Positions 20,741 through 29,140 of a DNA stretch of 64,000 nucleotides are shown piece after piece (position 1 is the stretch's first letter; each line of letters starts with the position of its first letter). The stretch lies in NCBI GenBank assembly GCA_049975245.1, contig JBNGDB010000003.1, positions 62,001-126,000 on the forward strand, given 5' to 3'. The notes below the pieces were generated by a model, which saw only the letters and a program-made list of their open reading frames with translations, was not told the DNA's origin and made no database searches. The DNA comes from UBA117 sp049975245 (GTDB lineage: Archaea > Methanobacteriota > Methanobacteria > Methanobacteriales > Methanobacteriaceae). Both the position numbers and the translations under genes were made by a program.

Positions 20741-21094
20741 AGAGTTTCCTCCTTGCTTTTATGCATGTACTATCAATTGTACTAATCATTTTATTATGTA
20801 CCATTAATGTACAGTATATGGATATAAAAGTAGTAAGTATAAAGATTACTTATAAAACAAAGTCGAAAAGTTTATATATGTGAACACGGTTTTGGGTTTT
20901 TGTAATATTCTATTTAAAGCCTTTATTTTATAATATTCCTATATAAATTGCTTTGTTTTTAAGTTAATTGTTATTTTAACTTTTCATAAAAAAATAATAT
21001 TTCATGAATATAAATCATTATATAAAATTGTTAAAATTAGATGAGTTATATATAAAATAAAATACAAAATAGGAGATAGTTAAAGAGAATATCT
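20741..21094. other. Divergent promoter region between mvhD and sufC
   Basis: A 354-bp AT-rich region with promoters in both directions. For mvh, a TATA-like CTTTTATATCC (minus strand, about 20822-20834) lies above four GTAC motifs. For sufC, TTATATATAAAATAA (21046-21060) is placed about 50 nt before the annotated start. A third TATA-like TTTATATATG (20872-20881, plus) has no gene close behind it. No RNA gene was recognised. Confidence 0.55.
20767..20812 (-). promoter_or_regulatory. Cluster of four GTAC motifs, candidate mvh operator
   Basis: GTAC occurs at 20767, 20779, 20798 and 20809, giving two pairs: GTACTATCAATTGTAC and TGTACCATTAATGTACA. The second is an inverted repeat. They lie between the probable TATA box and the mvhD start. 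A repressor binding here would control the hydrogenase operon; the protein is unknown. Confidence 0.45.
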
Positions 21095-21868
21095 ATGGTG
21101 GTGATTAAACTGCTACTTGAAATAACTGACCTAGCAGTTGAAGTTAATAAAAAAGAAGTTTTAACTGATGTAGATTTGTATATAGATAAAGGGGAAACTC
21201 ACGTACTTTTAGGACCAAATGGAGCAGGAAAGAGTACTCTATTTATGACCTTACTTGGATTTCCAAAGTACAAAGTCATCCGCGGAGAAATAATATTTAA
21301 AGGAGAAGATATAACAAATTTACCCACATCTGAAAGAGTTCAGATGGGATTAGGGGTTAGTTTCCAAAATCCCCCTGCAGTTAGAGGAGTTAAATTAGAA
21401 GATCTTTTAAAAGTTGAAAGTGGTGCTGGTGAAGATGCTGAACAGCTCCCCCTTGAAGTTATGGACATGGTAAAAAAACTAAAGTTTGATGAAAAATTCA
21501 TAGATAGAGACGTGAATTTGGGATTTTCAGGGGGAGAAGTTAAACGATCTGAAATTTTACAACTACTAGCACAAAAACCGGATTTTATAATGTTCGACGA
21601 ACCTGATTCTGGGGTAGACATTGAAAATGTCGAACTTCTAGCTGAACAAATCAATATACTCTTAGAAAAACATAAAAAACTTGGTTTAAGAGAAAAATCA
21701 GGTCTTTTAATAACTCATCTGGGTTACATACTAAATTTTGTAATTGCTGATACTGCCCATGTATTGATGGACGGTAAGATTGCGTGTTCAGGAAACCCAG
21801 CTGAAATCTTAGAAGATATTAGAAAAGAAGGATTCAAGGGGTGTGTAGAATGTTGCGGGATGCACTAA
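21095..21868 (+). CDS. sufC: Fe-S assembly ATPase SufC
   Basis: ABC ATPase that powers the SufB scaffold for Fe-S cluster assembly. Walker A is GPNGAGKST (about residue 39), the signature region is LGFSGGEVKRSE, and Walker B with the catalytic acid is FIMFDEPDSG. 257 residues from the ATG at 21095. That ATG lacks a well-spaced ribosome binding site; GGTGAT at 21100-21105 stands 4 nt before an in-frame CTG at 21110, where translation would give LLLEITDL, matching the usual family start (MLLEITDL). The start is therefore uncertain. It overlaps sufB. Confidence 0.94.
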   Translation: MVVIKLLLEITDLAVEVNKKEVLTDVDLYIDKGETHVLLGPNGAGKSTLFMTLLGFPKYKVIRGEIIFKGEDITNLPTSERVQMGLGVSFQNPPAVRGVKLEDLLKVESGAGEDAEQLPLEVMDMVKKLKFDEKFIDRDVNLGFSGGEVKRSEILQLLAQKPDFIMFDEPDSGVDIENVELLAEQINILLEKHKKLGLREKSGLLITHLGYILNFVIADTAHVLMDGKIACSGNPAEILEDIRKEGFKGCVECCGMH

Positions 21869-23082
21869 CAAAGGCCGAAAAAGCAAAAGACAAAAAAGCG
21901 ATCTACGGCGAAGACATTGACCTAGAAAGATTCATTAAAGAAGAAGCAACAGAACACGAAAAAGTTACAAAAGCCAAAGAAGTGCCTAAAAAAATTAAGG
22001 AAAGCCTCTTAAAAGTTGGAGTAGATCCCTCTGAGAAGGAAAGATCAGGAACTTTCATACAAGTAGACCAAAGTGGAATATGTTCAACCTGTCTTTCTGA
22101 ATCAGTTGAAATAACTGGTTTAAATGTAGCATTAGATAAATATGGATGGCTAAAAGACTATATGTGGAAAGCAGTGGCACCAGACACGGATAAATATACT
22201 GCACAAGCAGCTATTAGGGAATCAAAAGAATATGCTAGTGGTTACTTCATCAGATCACTGCCAAACACCAAAGAAGTATTTCCACTACAAGCATGTATGT
22301 TCATAGGTGATGAAAAAGTAATGCAAACTTCCCATAACATCATAATTGCAGAAGAAAACTCAGAATTGCACATTATAACAGGTTGTGCCACTGGAGAAGA
22401 TGTGAGTTCAGCCCTTCATGTAGGTGTATCCGAATTTTACCTTAAAAAAGGTGCAAAAATTACCTTTACAATGGTACATAACTGGTCTGAACAAGTAGAA
22501 GTACGTCCCCGAACTGGAATAATGGTTGGAGATGACGCCACATATATGAGTAACTATATTCTTACCAGTCCCGTAAAAAGTATTCAGTCTTACCCTACAG
22601 CATACTGTACCGGTAATAACTCGAAGGTACTTTTTCAGTCCATACTTGGCGGTCTGAAGGATTCAGTGTTGGATCTAGGCTCTAGGGTTATTTTAGAAGG
22701 GCGTGGTTCTAGTGCCGAAATGGTTTCTAGGGCAGTGTCCAAGGATCAATCTCAGGTTTATGCGAGGGGACACTTGGCGGGAAGAACTCAAAATGTTAAA
22801 GGACATCTAGAATGTCATGGATTAGTCTTATCTGATGACTCCATGATTTATGCAGTTCCAGAACTAGAAGGTAGTGCAACTGAGTTGGAAATGTCCCACG
22901 AAGCCGCTGTGGGTAAAATAGCAGAAGAAGAAGTTCTCTATTTAACTTCTCGTGGTCTCTCAGAGGAAGAAGCAGCCAGCATGATCGTCCGTGGATTTTT
23001 AAGTATGGACATTACTGGTTTACCAGTAGAACTTGCAGAAGAAACTAAAAAGATGATTAATATGAGCTTAAAAGGTATGTAA
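21850..23082 (+). CDS. sufB: Fe-S assembly scaffold SufB/SufD-type
   Basis: Scaffold on which Fe-S clusters are built. The 410-residue product shows the right-handed beta-helix core and the C-terminal domain of SufB/D (SHEAAVGKIAEEEVLYLTSRG, the common C-terminal signature). CSTCLSES near residue 80 and ITGCATGEDVSS are possible ligand regions. I choose the ATG at 21850, with GGGGTG 7 nt upstream, over the GTG at 21841. The gene overlaps sufC by 19 nt. With no sufA, sufS or sufD nearby, this is the minimal archaeal SufCB pair. Confidence 0.93.
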   Translation: MLRDALTKAEKAKDKKAIYGEDIDLERFIKEEATEHEKVTKAKEVPKKIKESLLKVGVDPSEKERSGTFIQVDQSGICSTCLSESVEITGLNVALDKYGWLKDYMWKAVAPDTDKYTAQAAIRESKEYASGYFIRSLPNTKEVFPLQACMFIGDEKVMQTSHNIIIAEENSELHIITGCATGEDVSSALHVGVSEFYLKKGAKITFTMVHNWSEQVEVRPRTGIMVGDDATYMSNYILTSPVKSIQSYPTAYCTGNNSKVLFQSILGGLKDSVLDLGSRVILEGRGSSAEMVSRAVSKDQSQVYARGHLAGRTQNVKGHLECHGLVLSDDSMIYAVPELEGSATELEMSHEAAVGKIAEEEVLYLTSRGLSEEEAASMIVRGFLSMDITGLPVELAEETKKMINMSLKGM

Positions 23083-23270
23083 AGCATTTTAAATCATCTT
23101 TTATTATATTTCTATTTATATTATAATTTTTATTAAAACTTTATTTATAAAAATCTCTTTTATTAAAAAAATATAAGAATATTACTTTAGTATGGTAAAT
23201 ATCAAAAAAATAGATTATATTAAATAGTTATAATGAATGAATAATTTGAAAAATTTTGAAAAGGCGAAGA

Positions 23271-23543
23271 TTATTCTGATATTATTATAAATTCGCCTAC
23301 TTTTTCAACTTTTCCAAATGGTACTAAAAGGAATTCTCCTTGTTTCTTAGCACCTTTAACATTAACATTTCGTCCTTTTTCTACTTTAATGACTACTTCA
23401 GAAATTTTTCCTGTTTTATCATTAATTATTAACTCTTCTAACTCCCCCAATATCCGAGCATTATCAGTAGCAACCTGATAACCCTTGATTTCACTCCAAA
23501 TCTTTTCTTCCCCTTTAATTGGTTTTCTCTCTTCAACCATCAT
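23271..23543 (-). CDS. PRC-barrel domain protein
   Basis: A 90-residue protein with the PRC-barrel pattern (EIKGYQVATDNARILGELEELIIND, followed by VVIKVEKGRN and a final VGEFIIISE). PRC barrels are small beta proteins found in RNA metabolism (RimM) and photosynthetic reaction centres. In archaea single-domain forms are common and mostly without known role; some are linked to cell division. It lies 1 nt after cobY on the same strand, so it is the last gene of the mmp14-cobY group. Confidence 0.8.
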   Translation of the reverse strand: MMVEERKPIKGEEKIWSEIKGYQVATDNARILGELEELIINDKTGKISEVVIKVEKGRNVNVKGAKKQGEFLLVPFGKVEKVGEFIIISE

Positions 23544-23544
23544 A

Positions 23545-24126
23545 TCACCCTAAAAATTTCTCTATGAGTTTTATATCCTCACAAGTATTAATATTTAAAG
23601 CAAGTTCAATTTCACTTAAGATAAGAACTTCCTCATCTTGTATCTTGTTTATACACCTCAATATATTTAAACCTGAGGGTACTATGCCGTCAAAAACCAT
23701 GGATGGTTTCAAATTATATTTTTCAAAAATTTCCATTGGTACTGCTACACACATAGCCGGTTTTCCACATTTTCCGTATTCACTTAAAATATAATCTATC
23801 ATAGAAGTGGATATTAACGGCAAATCAGCAGTAATGGTAATTAAAATAGAATTAGGTTCTAATTTAGATATAATAAAACTTAGATCTTCTACATAACCGT
23901 TGCCTGGTGTTTCAATGATTTTTATTCCACTTTTTAACAGATATTTAGTTGTATCTGGAGTATTTTTAGTTGTGGCCACTATAAACTTGTCTATTTTTTT
24001 GGAATTTTTTACAGAATCCAAAACATGATCAATCATGGGCTTACCATTTATTTTAATTAAAGGTTTTTCTTCTGGGTGATCCATCCTGGTACCCTTACCC
24101 CCGGCCATAATAACTGCAATTATCAT
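23545..24126 (-). CDS. cobY: Adenosylcobinamide-phosphate guanylyltransferase CobY
   Basis: Transfers GMP to adenosylcobinamide phosphate in archaeal cobamide synthesis. The 193-residue protein has the nucleotidyltransferase start IAVIMAGGKGTRM, the EKPLIKINGKPMIDHVL sugar/nucleotide loop and the metal-binding ITADLPLIS, with a length usual for CobY. A generic NTP transferase role is the alternative. It is 6 nt downstream of mmp14. Cobamide is the prosthetic group of MtrA, whose operon lies 1.7 kb away. Confidence 0.85.
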   Translation of the reverse strand: MIIAVIMAGGKGTRMDHPEEKPLIKINGKPMIDHVLDSVKNSKKIDKFIVATTKNTPDTTKYLLKSGIKIIETPGNGYVEDLSFIISKLEPNSILITITADLPLISTSMIDYILSEYGKCGKPAMCVAVPMEIFEKYNLKPSMVFDGIVPSGLNILRCINKIQDEEVLILSEIELALNINTCEDIKLIEKFLG

Positions 24127-24132
24127 TTACAT

Positions 24133-25602
24133 CTATTTTTTCTGTTGAAGTTTCATCCTCTTTCCCAGTATACACGGCCCCCCTTGTCTGCCTCCAATAG
24201 GAATGTGAGGAGTTCCCATTGAATTCATACACCTGGCCATGACCGCGGCACCCATAGCCAACGCATCAGAAACAAATATAGTGTGATTAAAGTATTCTTG
24301 AACATATTCCATTATTAACTTTGGTTTTTGGCCTGTTATTCCCGCTCTTCCAGTAACTCCGAGCATAGACCCCTCTTCTATTACTCCTTCATCAAATGCC
24401 TCATCTACAAGACGTTTTACTATTAAGGCACTTACATGATCTAGTGTGGCGAAAAGAGTATGAATATCTGATTCTTCATAAATTTTATGGCCCAATTGGG
24501 TTAATTTTGATAATTTATCTCCATTTTTACCAGCATCACATCCAATAAGAGTTGTTCCTGCATTGTAAGCTGCTATAGGATCTACGGGAACAGTTCCAAA
24601 TCTTTCACGACCCTCAGGAACTTTTCTAATATCAATAAATTCATGAGCCTTTTGTGCATAGGATTTTGCAACATCCCAATCTGCTTTTTTTAGTATATCT
24701 TTTTTATATAAATCTAAAGCAGCTCCCCCTCTCTTATCAACCAGCTCCGTACCCCTTATAATAGCATCTGGTAAAGCCCCAGCCAGCCCACAAAAATTTC
24801 CAATTGTTCTAGCATAGGGATCTTCACTATTTGTAATTCTACCGGCCAAAGTAGTTCCAAAGTCCATTGAAACACACGGATTTCTATAATCTACTTCGGT
24901 CCATTTAGATCCTACTTTAATTCCAGCAGTTACTAATTCACCTTCCATTTCATTAGCAACCACTACCTTTCCCGTGGGCGGAAGAACACTTACTACTGCG
25001 CCGTCGAACATGACCTTGTCTAAGAGTGTGAAATCTTGTAATCGATCAGGTAGACTCTTTTTTGCAAGGGCAGGGGACATTTTCTTTGGAGGAATTCCCG
25101 CCATTAAACAACCATCGGCAAGAGCAATTATAAGTTGACCTACATCTTCAGGTGAAGCAAAACCAGCTGTAACCCCAGTTGAACGCACAACAAAATCAAG
25201 ATCTTTTTCCATGTCAATTTTTGATTTTTTAATTGATTCTAGTATAGTATCTCTTATCATTTCAGAAACTGATTCTTTAGTAAGTTCTACTCCCCACACC
25301 GTTTCCCCAAAGACCTTTTCACCTTTTTTAGGAGGTCTAATATCTCTGGTCATCCTCACAGTTTTATCCAGCAAATAAGTTTTACTGGTGTTGAGGTTTG
25401 TGGCAGTTAAAATACATTTCGTAGTAGTATTTCCCAATTCAACCGATGCTACAATATAATAAACATCAGGCCTCATAGAATATCCGGATCCAACAGTTTT
25501 TTTTGTAAAAGGAGAAGTTTTAGCATCTTCAACAGTAATGTACCTACTTTTGGCTATAATTGGTTTAGGGCCCCTTTTTAAAATTTTATTTAAAAATGAC
25601 AA
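24133..25602 (-). CDS. mmp14: Methanogenesis marker protein 14
   Basis: Member of a family restricted to methanogens; biochemical role unknown. I set the start at a TTG at 25602 because GGAGG stands 7 nt before it; an ATG at 25632 is inside or before the binding site. The product then has 489 residues. It contains two glycine/threonine loops, SVELGNTTTK (about residue 60) and SMDFGTTLAGR (about 240), which look like the phosphate-binding loops of the ASKHA (actin/Hsp70/sugar kinase) fold, as well as GVTGRAGITG near the C-terminus. Leads the mmp14-cobY-PRC group. Confidence 0.88.
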   Translation of the reverse strand: MSFLNKILKRGPKPIIAKSRYITVEDAKTSPFTKKTVGSGYSMRPDVYYIVASVELGNTTTKCILTATNLNTSKTYLLDKTVRMTRDIRPPKKGEKVFGETVWGVELTKESVSEMIRDTILESIKKSKIDMEKDLDFVVRSTGVTAGFASPEDVGQLIIALADGCLMAGIPPKKMSPALAKKSLPDRLQDFTLLDKVMFDGAVVSVLPPTGKVVVANEMEGELVTAGIKVGSKWTEVDYRNPCVSMDFGTTLAGRITNSEDPYARTIGNFCGLAGALPDAIIRGTELVDKRGGAALDLYKKDILKKADWDVAKSYAQKAHEFIDIRKVPEGRERFGTVPVDPIAAYNAGTTLIGCDAGKNGDKLSKLTQLGHKIYEESDIHTLFATLDHVSALIVKRLVDEAFDEGVIEEGSMLGVTGRAGITGQKPKLIMEYVQEYFNHTIFVSDALAMGAAVMARCMNSMGTPHIPIGGRQGGPCILGKRMKLQQKK

Positions 25603-25664
25603 GTAATTTCCTCCAAAATAACATTTATTCACTTAATGTTTATTCAGATGTAATATAAATTTTA

Positions 25665-25688
25665 TGAAATTAATTTCATTTAAATGAA
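25665..25688. promoter_or_regulatory. Overlapping palindromes upstream of mmp14
   Basis: TGAAATTAATTTCA (25665-25678) and TTCATTTAAATGAA (25675-25688) are both perfect palindromes sharing one half-site. On the minus strand they lie directly upstream of the TATA-like AAATTTTATATTA (25651-25663) that would drive mmp14. They could be operator sites overlapping the BRE region. Confidence 0.4.
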
Positions 25689-25800
25689 TAATCTATTTTT
25701 AGGACTATTAAAAGGTAATTTAAGAAATTGAACTGTTTAAAACTTTTTAAATAAAATTAATATGTATTATAAATATTGAATTGAAAAATTTATTGATAAA

Positions 25801-25843
25801 ATAAAAAAAATTAAAAATAAAAAAAATTAGGCGAATAATCGCC
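25801..25843 (-). terminator. Hairpin and oligo-T terminator of the mtr operon
   Basis: On the minus strand, just after the mtrH stop, GGCGA-TTAT-TCGCC (25830-25843) is followed by TAAT and several T-runs down to 25801. This is a clear terminator-like structure. Confidence 0.65.
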
Positions 25844-25855
25844 CTTTTTCTGTAT

Positions 25856-26788
25856 TTAGAGCAGTTTGAAGAATGGGTGTTCTTCTATTGGCTCTGTTCC
25901 TATGTCTTTTACTGCTTCTGATATGAAAATATCAGTCATTGCACATGCTGGGAATGCCATTTTAGCGTTTTCGATTGGACCTATGAGAACAAAGTCTCCA
26001 CCAGCCATTTGCTGTACAATGTTAGATCCTACGTCAGCTACTGGCCATGCTTCTGGGTGATCTTTTTTGTAAGCTCTCATCCAGTCCCATGCAGATGGCA
26101 CGTTGTGAATACCACTACCAACAGGGTATCCCCATTTACTCTTCTGAGCAAATGAAGTTCTAACAGCAGTACCTGCACCTTGTCCTAATGGAGTTACAGC
26201 AACATCCATTAATGGTTTGGTAATACCTACTTCTTCTGCCCATTGGAGTAGTCCTTTGTCAATTACTCCAGCACCATCTTCCCAGATGCCCATTCTTCCA
26301 CCAACACTCATATCCATAGCGTTGAAACCTAAAACAATGGATGCTGTCACATCAGTTTCTTTGATAGCATCAATTTCAGATGCATCTGCTGCCATGTTTA
26401 TAGAGTTGTAAATTCCTCTTTCTGCAGCTCCTACTTCTGTTACATAGTTTGCACCAGCAATTCTTGCTTCTGCAGAAGTAGAATCTATGAGGAACGGGTT
26501 ATCTGAGTGTTCAATTACAAACTCTATGTATTTCACCAGTGCTTCCGGAGTTTGTCCGAATACGTGCACAAAGTGTGGGTTACCAGTAGTATCTGACATT
26601 TCTTCTTGAATTTTCATTAACTCTTGTGCTTTTTCAGCGTCAAATACTCCAGCTTTTTCATCTTCTATAATGTTGTGTCCACCATAAAATATAGTACCTG
26701 CTAAAACAGTTGGATATTCACCAGGTTGACCGCCGACGTTAACGCCAGCAATGTCCAATACAACTTGTTCTTTATCAAACCTAAACAT
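25856..26788 (-). CDS. mtrH: Methyl-H4MPT:coenzyme M methyltransferase subunit MtrH
   Basis: Transfers the methyl group from methyl-H4MPT to the cobamide of MtrA. The 310-residue cytoplasmic protein is full length and starts MFRFDKEQVV. It is a TIM-barrel methyltransferase with the conserved GGQPGEYPTVLAGTIFYGGH region. Last gene of mtrEDCBAFGH, 19 nt after mtrG. Confidence 0.97.
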   Translation of the reverse strand: MFRFDKEQVVLDIAGVNVGGQPGEYPTVLAGTIFYGGHNIIEDEKAGVFDAEKAQELMKIQEEMSDTTGNPHFVHVFGQTPEALVKYIEFVIEHSDNPFLIDSTSAEARIAGANYVTEVGAAERGIYNSINMAADASEIDAIKETDVTASIVLGFNAMDMSVGGRMGIWEDGAGVIDKGLLQWAEEVGITKPLMDVAVTPLGQGAGTAVRTSFAQKSKWGYPVGSGIHNVPSAWDWMRAYKKDHPEAWPVADVGSNIVQQMAGGDFVLIGPIENAKMAFPACAMTDIFISEAVKDIGTEPIEEHPFFKLL

Positions 26789-26807
26789 ACGTAAACCTCC
26801 TAATAAA

Positions 26808-27062
26808 CTATCTAATGCCTAGAAGTGATAGAAATGCTCCTAGAGCTATCACTTTGTATGCCATAAATAGGATTATCAGTCCTATTACTATACCGTATAA
26901 AATTCCCATATCTCTTCCAATCTGCTGACCCATTCTTTGTGAGATTTCACCAGCTGTAAATTCAACTTTTGATTCAATCTCATCTAATTTGGCATTTGCG
27001 TTATTGAAGTCGTCAGCAGTTACAATTACGCGAGGTATGGTGTTTTTTTCTTCTTCAGCCAT
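26808..27062 (-). CDS. mtrG: Methyltransferase subunit MtrG
   Basis: An 84-residue subunit of the Mtr membrane complex with a soluble, helical N-terminal part and one C-terminal membrane helix (GILYGIVIGLIILFMAYKVIALG). Known to lie in the stalk that connects subunits; no catalytic residues. It follows mtrF by 2 nt. Confidence 0.95.
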   Translation of the reverse strand: MAEEEKNTIPRVIVTADDFNNANAKLDEIESKVEFTAGEISQRMGQQIGRDMGILYGIVIGLIILFMAYKVIALGAFLSLLGIR

Positions 27063-27064
27063 TA

Positions 27065-27271
27065 TTATACCCCCGCCAATATTGTGTACAGGATTGGTAG
27101 GCCTAATAATACCAATGCTAGGATGAATCCAATTGCCACTCCAGATATTCTGGTTGCAATTAATCCTGCAAATAGCCTTTGTTCTCTACCAATCAGTTGG
27201 GTACGGTATTTAATATCTTCTACAACACTTTTTAATGCACGTACATTAGGTTTATTTGATAATGTTATCAT
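27065..27271 (-). CDS. mtrF: Methyltransferase subunit MtrF
   Basis: A 68-residue single-helix subunit. Its second half (GREQRLFAGLIATRISGVAIGF) is clearly similar to the C-terminal helix of MtrA (ADQRIFAGMYSGKVQGIALG), as known for the family, which points to an old duplication. Ribosome binding site GGAGG upstream. Confidence 0.95.
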   Translation of the reverse strand: MITLSNKPNVRALKSVVEDIKYRTQLIGREQRLFAGLIATRISGVAIGFILALVLLGLPILYTILAGV

Positions 27272-27287
27272 TTTTCAAACCTCCAAC

Positions 27288-28004
27288 TTATATCATCAGC
27301 AATATTCCGATGGTTAAGGTAAAGGCTAAACCAAGGGCTATTCCTTGTACTTTACCAGAGTACATACCAGCAAATATTCTCTGATCTGCACCTACCATTT
27401 TTACTTGAGTCTGTATATTACGGATTCTTGCTTCAATTAATGCTGTTTCTGGAGCAACAGGTTTTAATTCTTCGCCTTCTTCTTCTTCGCCTTCTTCTTC
27501 GATTTCAATGACCATTGCTTCTTCTTCGAATGCTCCAGGATCTTTTTCTATGCATTCTTTTACCTTGGATTGTATGGCTGCAGCGTCTTCAACATCGATC
27601 ATGTCAACTATTTCTAGTTGTTGTTGGAATCTTTCAATTCCTTCCAGCGGAATGTTTTCTATAAAAGGTATCGCACCAGTTGCTTCTAGTATTCGTTTCT
27701 TTTCAGGGTCTACTCCATTTTCATGAAGGGCCTGTATACTTTGGCCGGTTATGTGTCCTTGTACTTCAGATCCACATAATATTAAGAACCTTATATTTGG
27801 ATTTGATATTAGATTAGATATAACCTTTTCAATACCCAGATTTTCGGTTTTACATGGACCGGCAATTGCAGCGCCTGCATCAACTGGGACATCTTCGATG
27901 TGAGAAGCAAGGGTCGCAGCAGCAACAGGGCTTTCTGGATCACCGACCATATAATCTCCATTTATTATGGGCCATCCTTCTGCAGGTGATTTTTTTTCTG
28001 CCAA
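27288..28004 (-). CDS. mtrA: Corrinoid methyltransferase subunit MtrA
   Basis: Carries 5-hydroxybenzimidazolyl cobamide, the methyl acceptor between H4MPT and coenzyme M. The 238-residue protein has His84 in VQGHITG at exactly the position of the cobalt ligand in the Methanothermobacter enzyme. An acidic linker (EEEGEEEEGEEL, about 175) leads to a single C-terminal membrane anchor. Movement of the cobalt-bound domain is thought to drive sodium export by MtrE. Confidence 0.97.
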   Translation of the reverse strand: MAEKKSPAEGWPIINGDYMVGDPESPVAAATLASHIEDVPVDAGAAIAGPCKTENLGIEKVISNLISNPNIRFLILCGSEVQGHITGQSIQALHENGVDPEKKRILEATGAIPFIENIPLEGIERFQQQLEIVDMIDVEDAAAIQSKVKECIEKDPGAFEEEAMVIEIEEEGEEEEGEELKPVAPETALIEARIRNIQTQVKMVGADQRIFAGMYSGKVQGIALGLAFTLTIGILLMI

Positions 28005-28016
28005 TTAAAACACCTC

Positions 28017-28322
28017 CTACATTATTAGGGCAATTAGCAGTACAAGCCCTAATATAAATCCGTATACTATGTTTGTGAGTTTACCTGCTGTAAGATATAC
28101 TCCTTCCCTTCCAGGGTAAGAACCTTCAGCGGTTGAAGTTGGGTCTAAAGAATTCATAAGATCATCAGCTGTAGTTTCAAGGATACTTATTTGTTCGTTA
28201 ATTTCATCCATTGAAAGTATTATAGCTTCCCTACCGAGTGATGTTCCAACCAAACCTGTAGAAGGGTCAAGAGTAATGTTAAATTCAGGAGCTACTTTTA
28301 TTATTGGTAACATTTCAACCAT
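28017..28322 (-). CDS. mtrB: Methyltransferase subunit MtrB
   Basis: A 101-residue small subunit with a helical soluble segment and one C-terminal membrane helix (TNIVYGFILGLVLLIALIM). It sits between mtrC and mtrA with short spacing (11 and 12 nt). Structural role in the central stalk of the Mtr complex. Confidence 0.95.
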   Translation of the reverse strand: MVEMLPIIKVAPEFNITLDPSTGLVGTSLGREAIILSMDEINEQISILETTADDLMNSLDPTSTAEGSYPGREGVYLTAGKLTNIVYGFILGLVLLIALIM

Positions 28323-28333
28323 TTTAATTCCTC

Positions 28334-29140
28334 CTATAGTTCATCCTCTTTTGGTATCCCTGTCCATTCTACTGAAGCAGCTTCGTCTAATGATACTTGT
28401 AGGAAACTTCTGAATGATATAAACCATGATAAAGCCCCTATAATAGCTATAACCCACCATGTTGGATTAAATATAATACTTAACAATCCGGTTATAGTCA
28501 TAGCTATAAATCCTGTGGATGCTGCTAGTTTTAATGTTCTTATTTGGTTTTCGTTTGGTCCTAAACATGCGTTAAATGGATGTTGAATAGCCATGGTGTT
28601 CATTATGAACAATATTGCTATAAATCCAGTGTCTACAACAGCTGCTAGTATCAAGGTTAAGTCATAACTTCCTGAAATAGCTGCTGAAAATCCTAAAACA
28701 GATAATGCTGCTGCACCAGAAAGTTCAGTTGTACAGCGAACCAGTACAGGGATTTTCATTTTTACAACTGTTTTTCCCAAGAATGCAACTACTGCCCCTA
28801 GAATCATGGCAAGCACAAATCCAAACAAAGGACCTAATATGGTAGGAATTCCAGAAATCATTGCCCCGGCAAGACCTGCTATTGCACCTACAATACCTAT
28901 TGCTAGTGACATATATCCTATGGATGGAACACCAGTTCCTAAACCATAACTTGCAACTCTCCTTATAGCATCAGCACCCCAAACTATGGCACATACTGCT
29001 CCAAGTGAAGCAATTAATGGACCTAAAACTGCGTTATATGGAGTTACATAAATACCTACGAGTCCCCCCACAATTCCAAGAGCCATGAGTTTTCCTGCTG
29101 AAACTGCTCCTCCACTGGGTCCTCCTGCTGCTACTGACAT
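28334..29140 (-). CDS. mtrC: Methyltransferase membrane subunit MtrC
   Basis: Multi-helix membrane subunit of the sodium-pumping methyltransferase. I start at the ATG at 29140 (MSVAAGGPSGG, 268 aa); it overlaps the mtrD stop as ATGA, and AGGAGGTG lies upstream in the mtrD end. The frame is open further up to 29206, but that stretch is mtrD coding sequence. Many glycine-rich helices, no obvious catalytic residue. Confidence 0.96.
   Translation of the reverse strand: MSVAAGGPSGGAVSAGKLMALGIVGGLVGIYVTPYNAVLGPLIASLGAVCAIVWGADAIRRVASYGLGTGVPSIGYMSLAIGIVGAIAGLAGAMISGIPTILGPLFGFVLAMILGAVVAFLGKTVVKMKIPVLVRCTTELSGAAALSVLGFSAAISGSYDLTLILAAVVDTGFIAILFIMNTMAIQHPFNACLGPNENQIRTLKLAASTGFIAMTITGLLSIIFNPTWWVIAIIGALSWFISFRSFLQVSLDEAASVEWTGIPKEDEL

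Noticed and set aside
20866..20905. Promoter for a small RNA in the mvhD-sufC region
   Set aside because: A good TATA-like sequence is present but no structured or conserved transcript could be seen, so it is mentioned only in the region entry.
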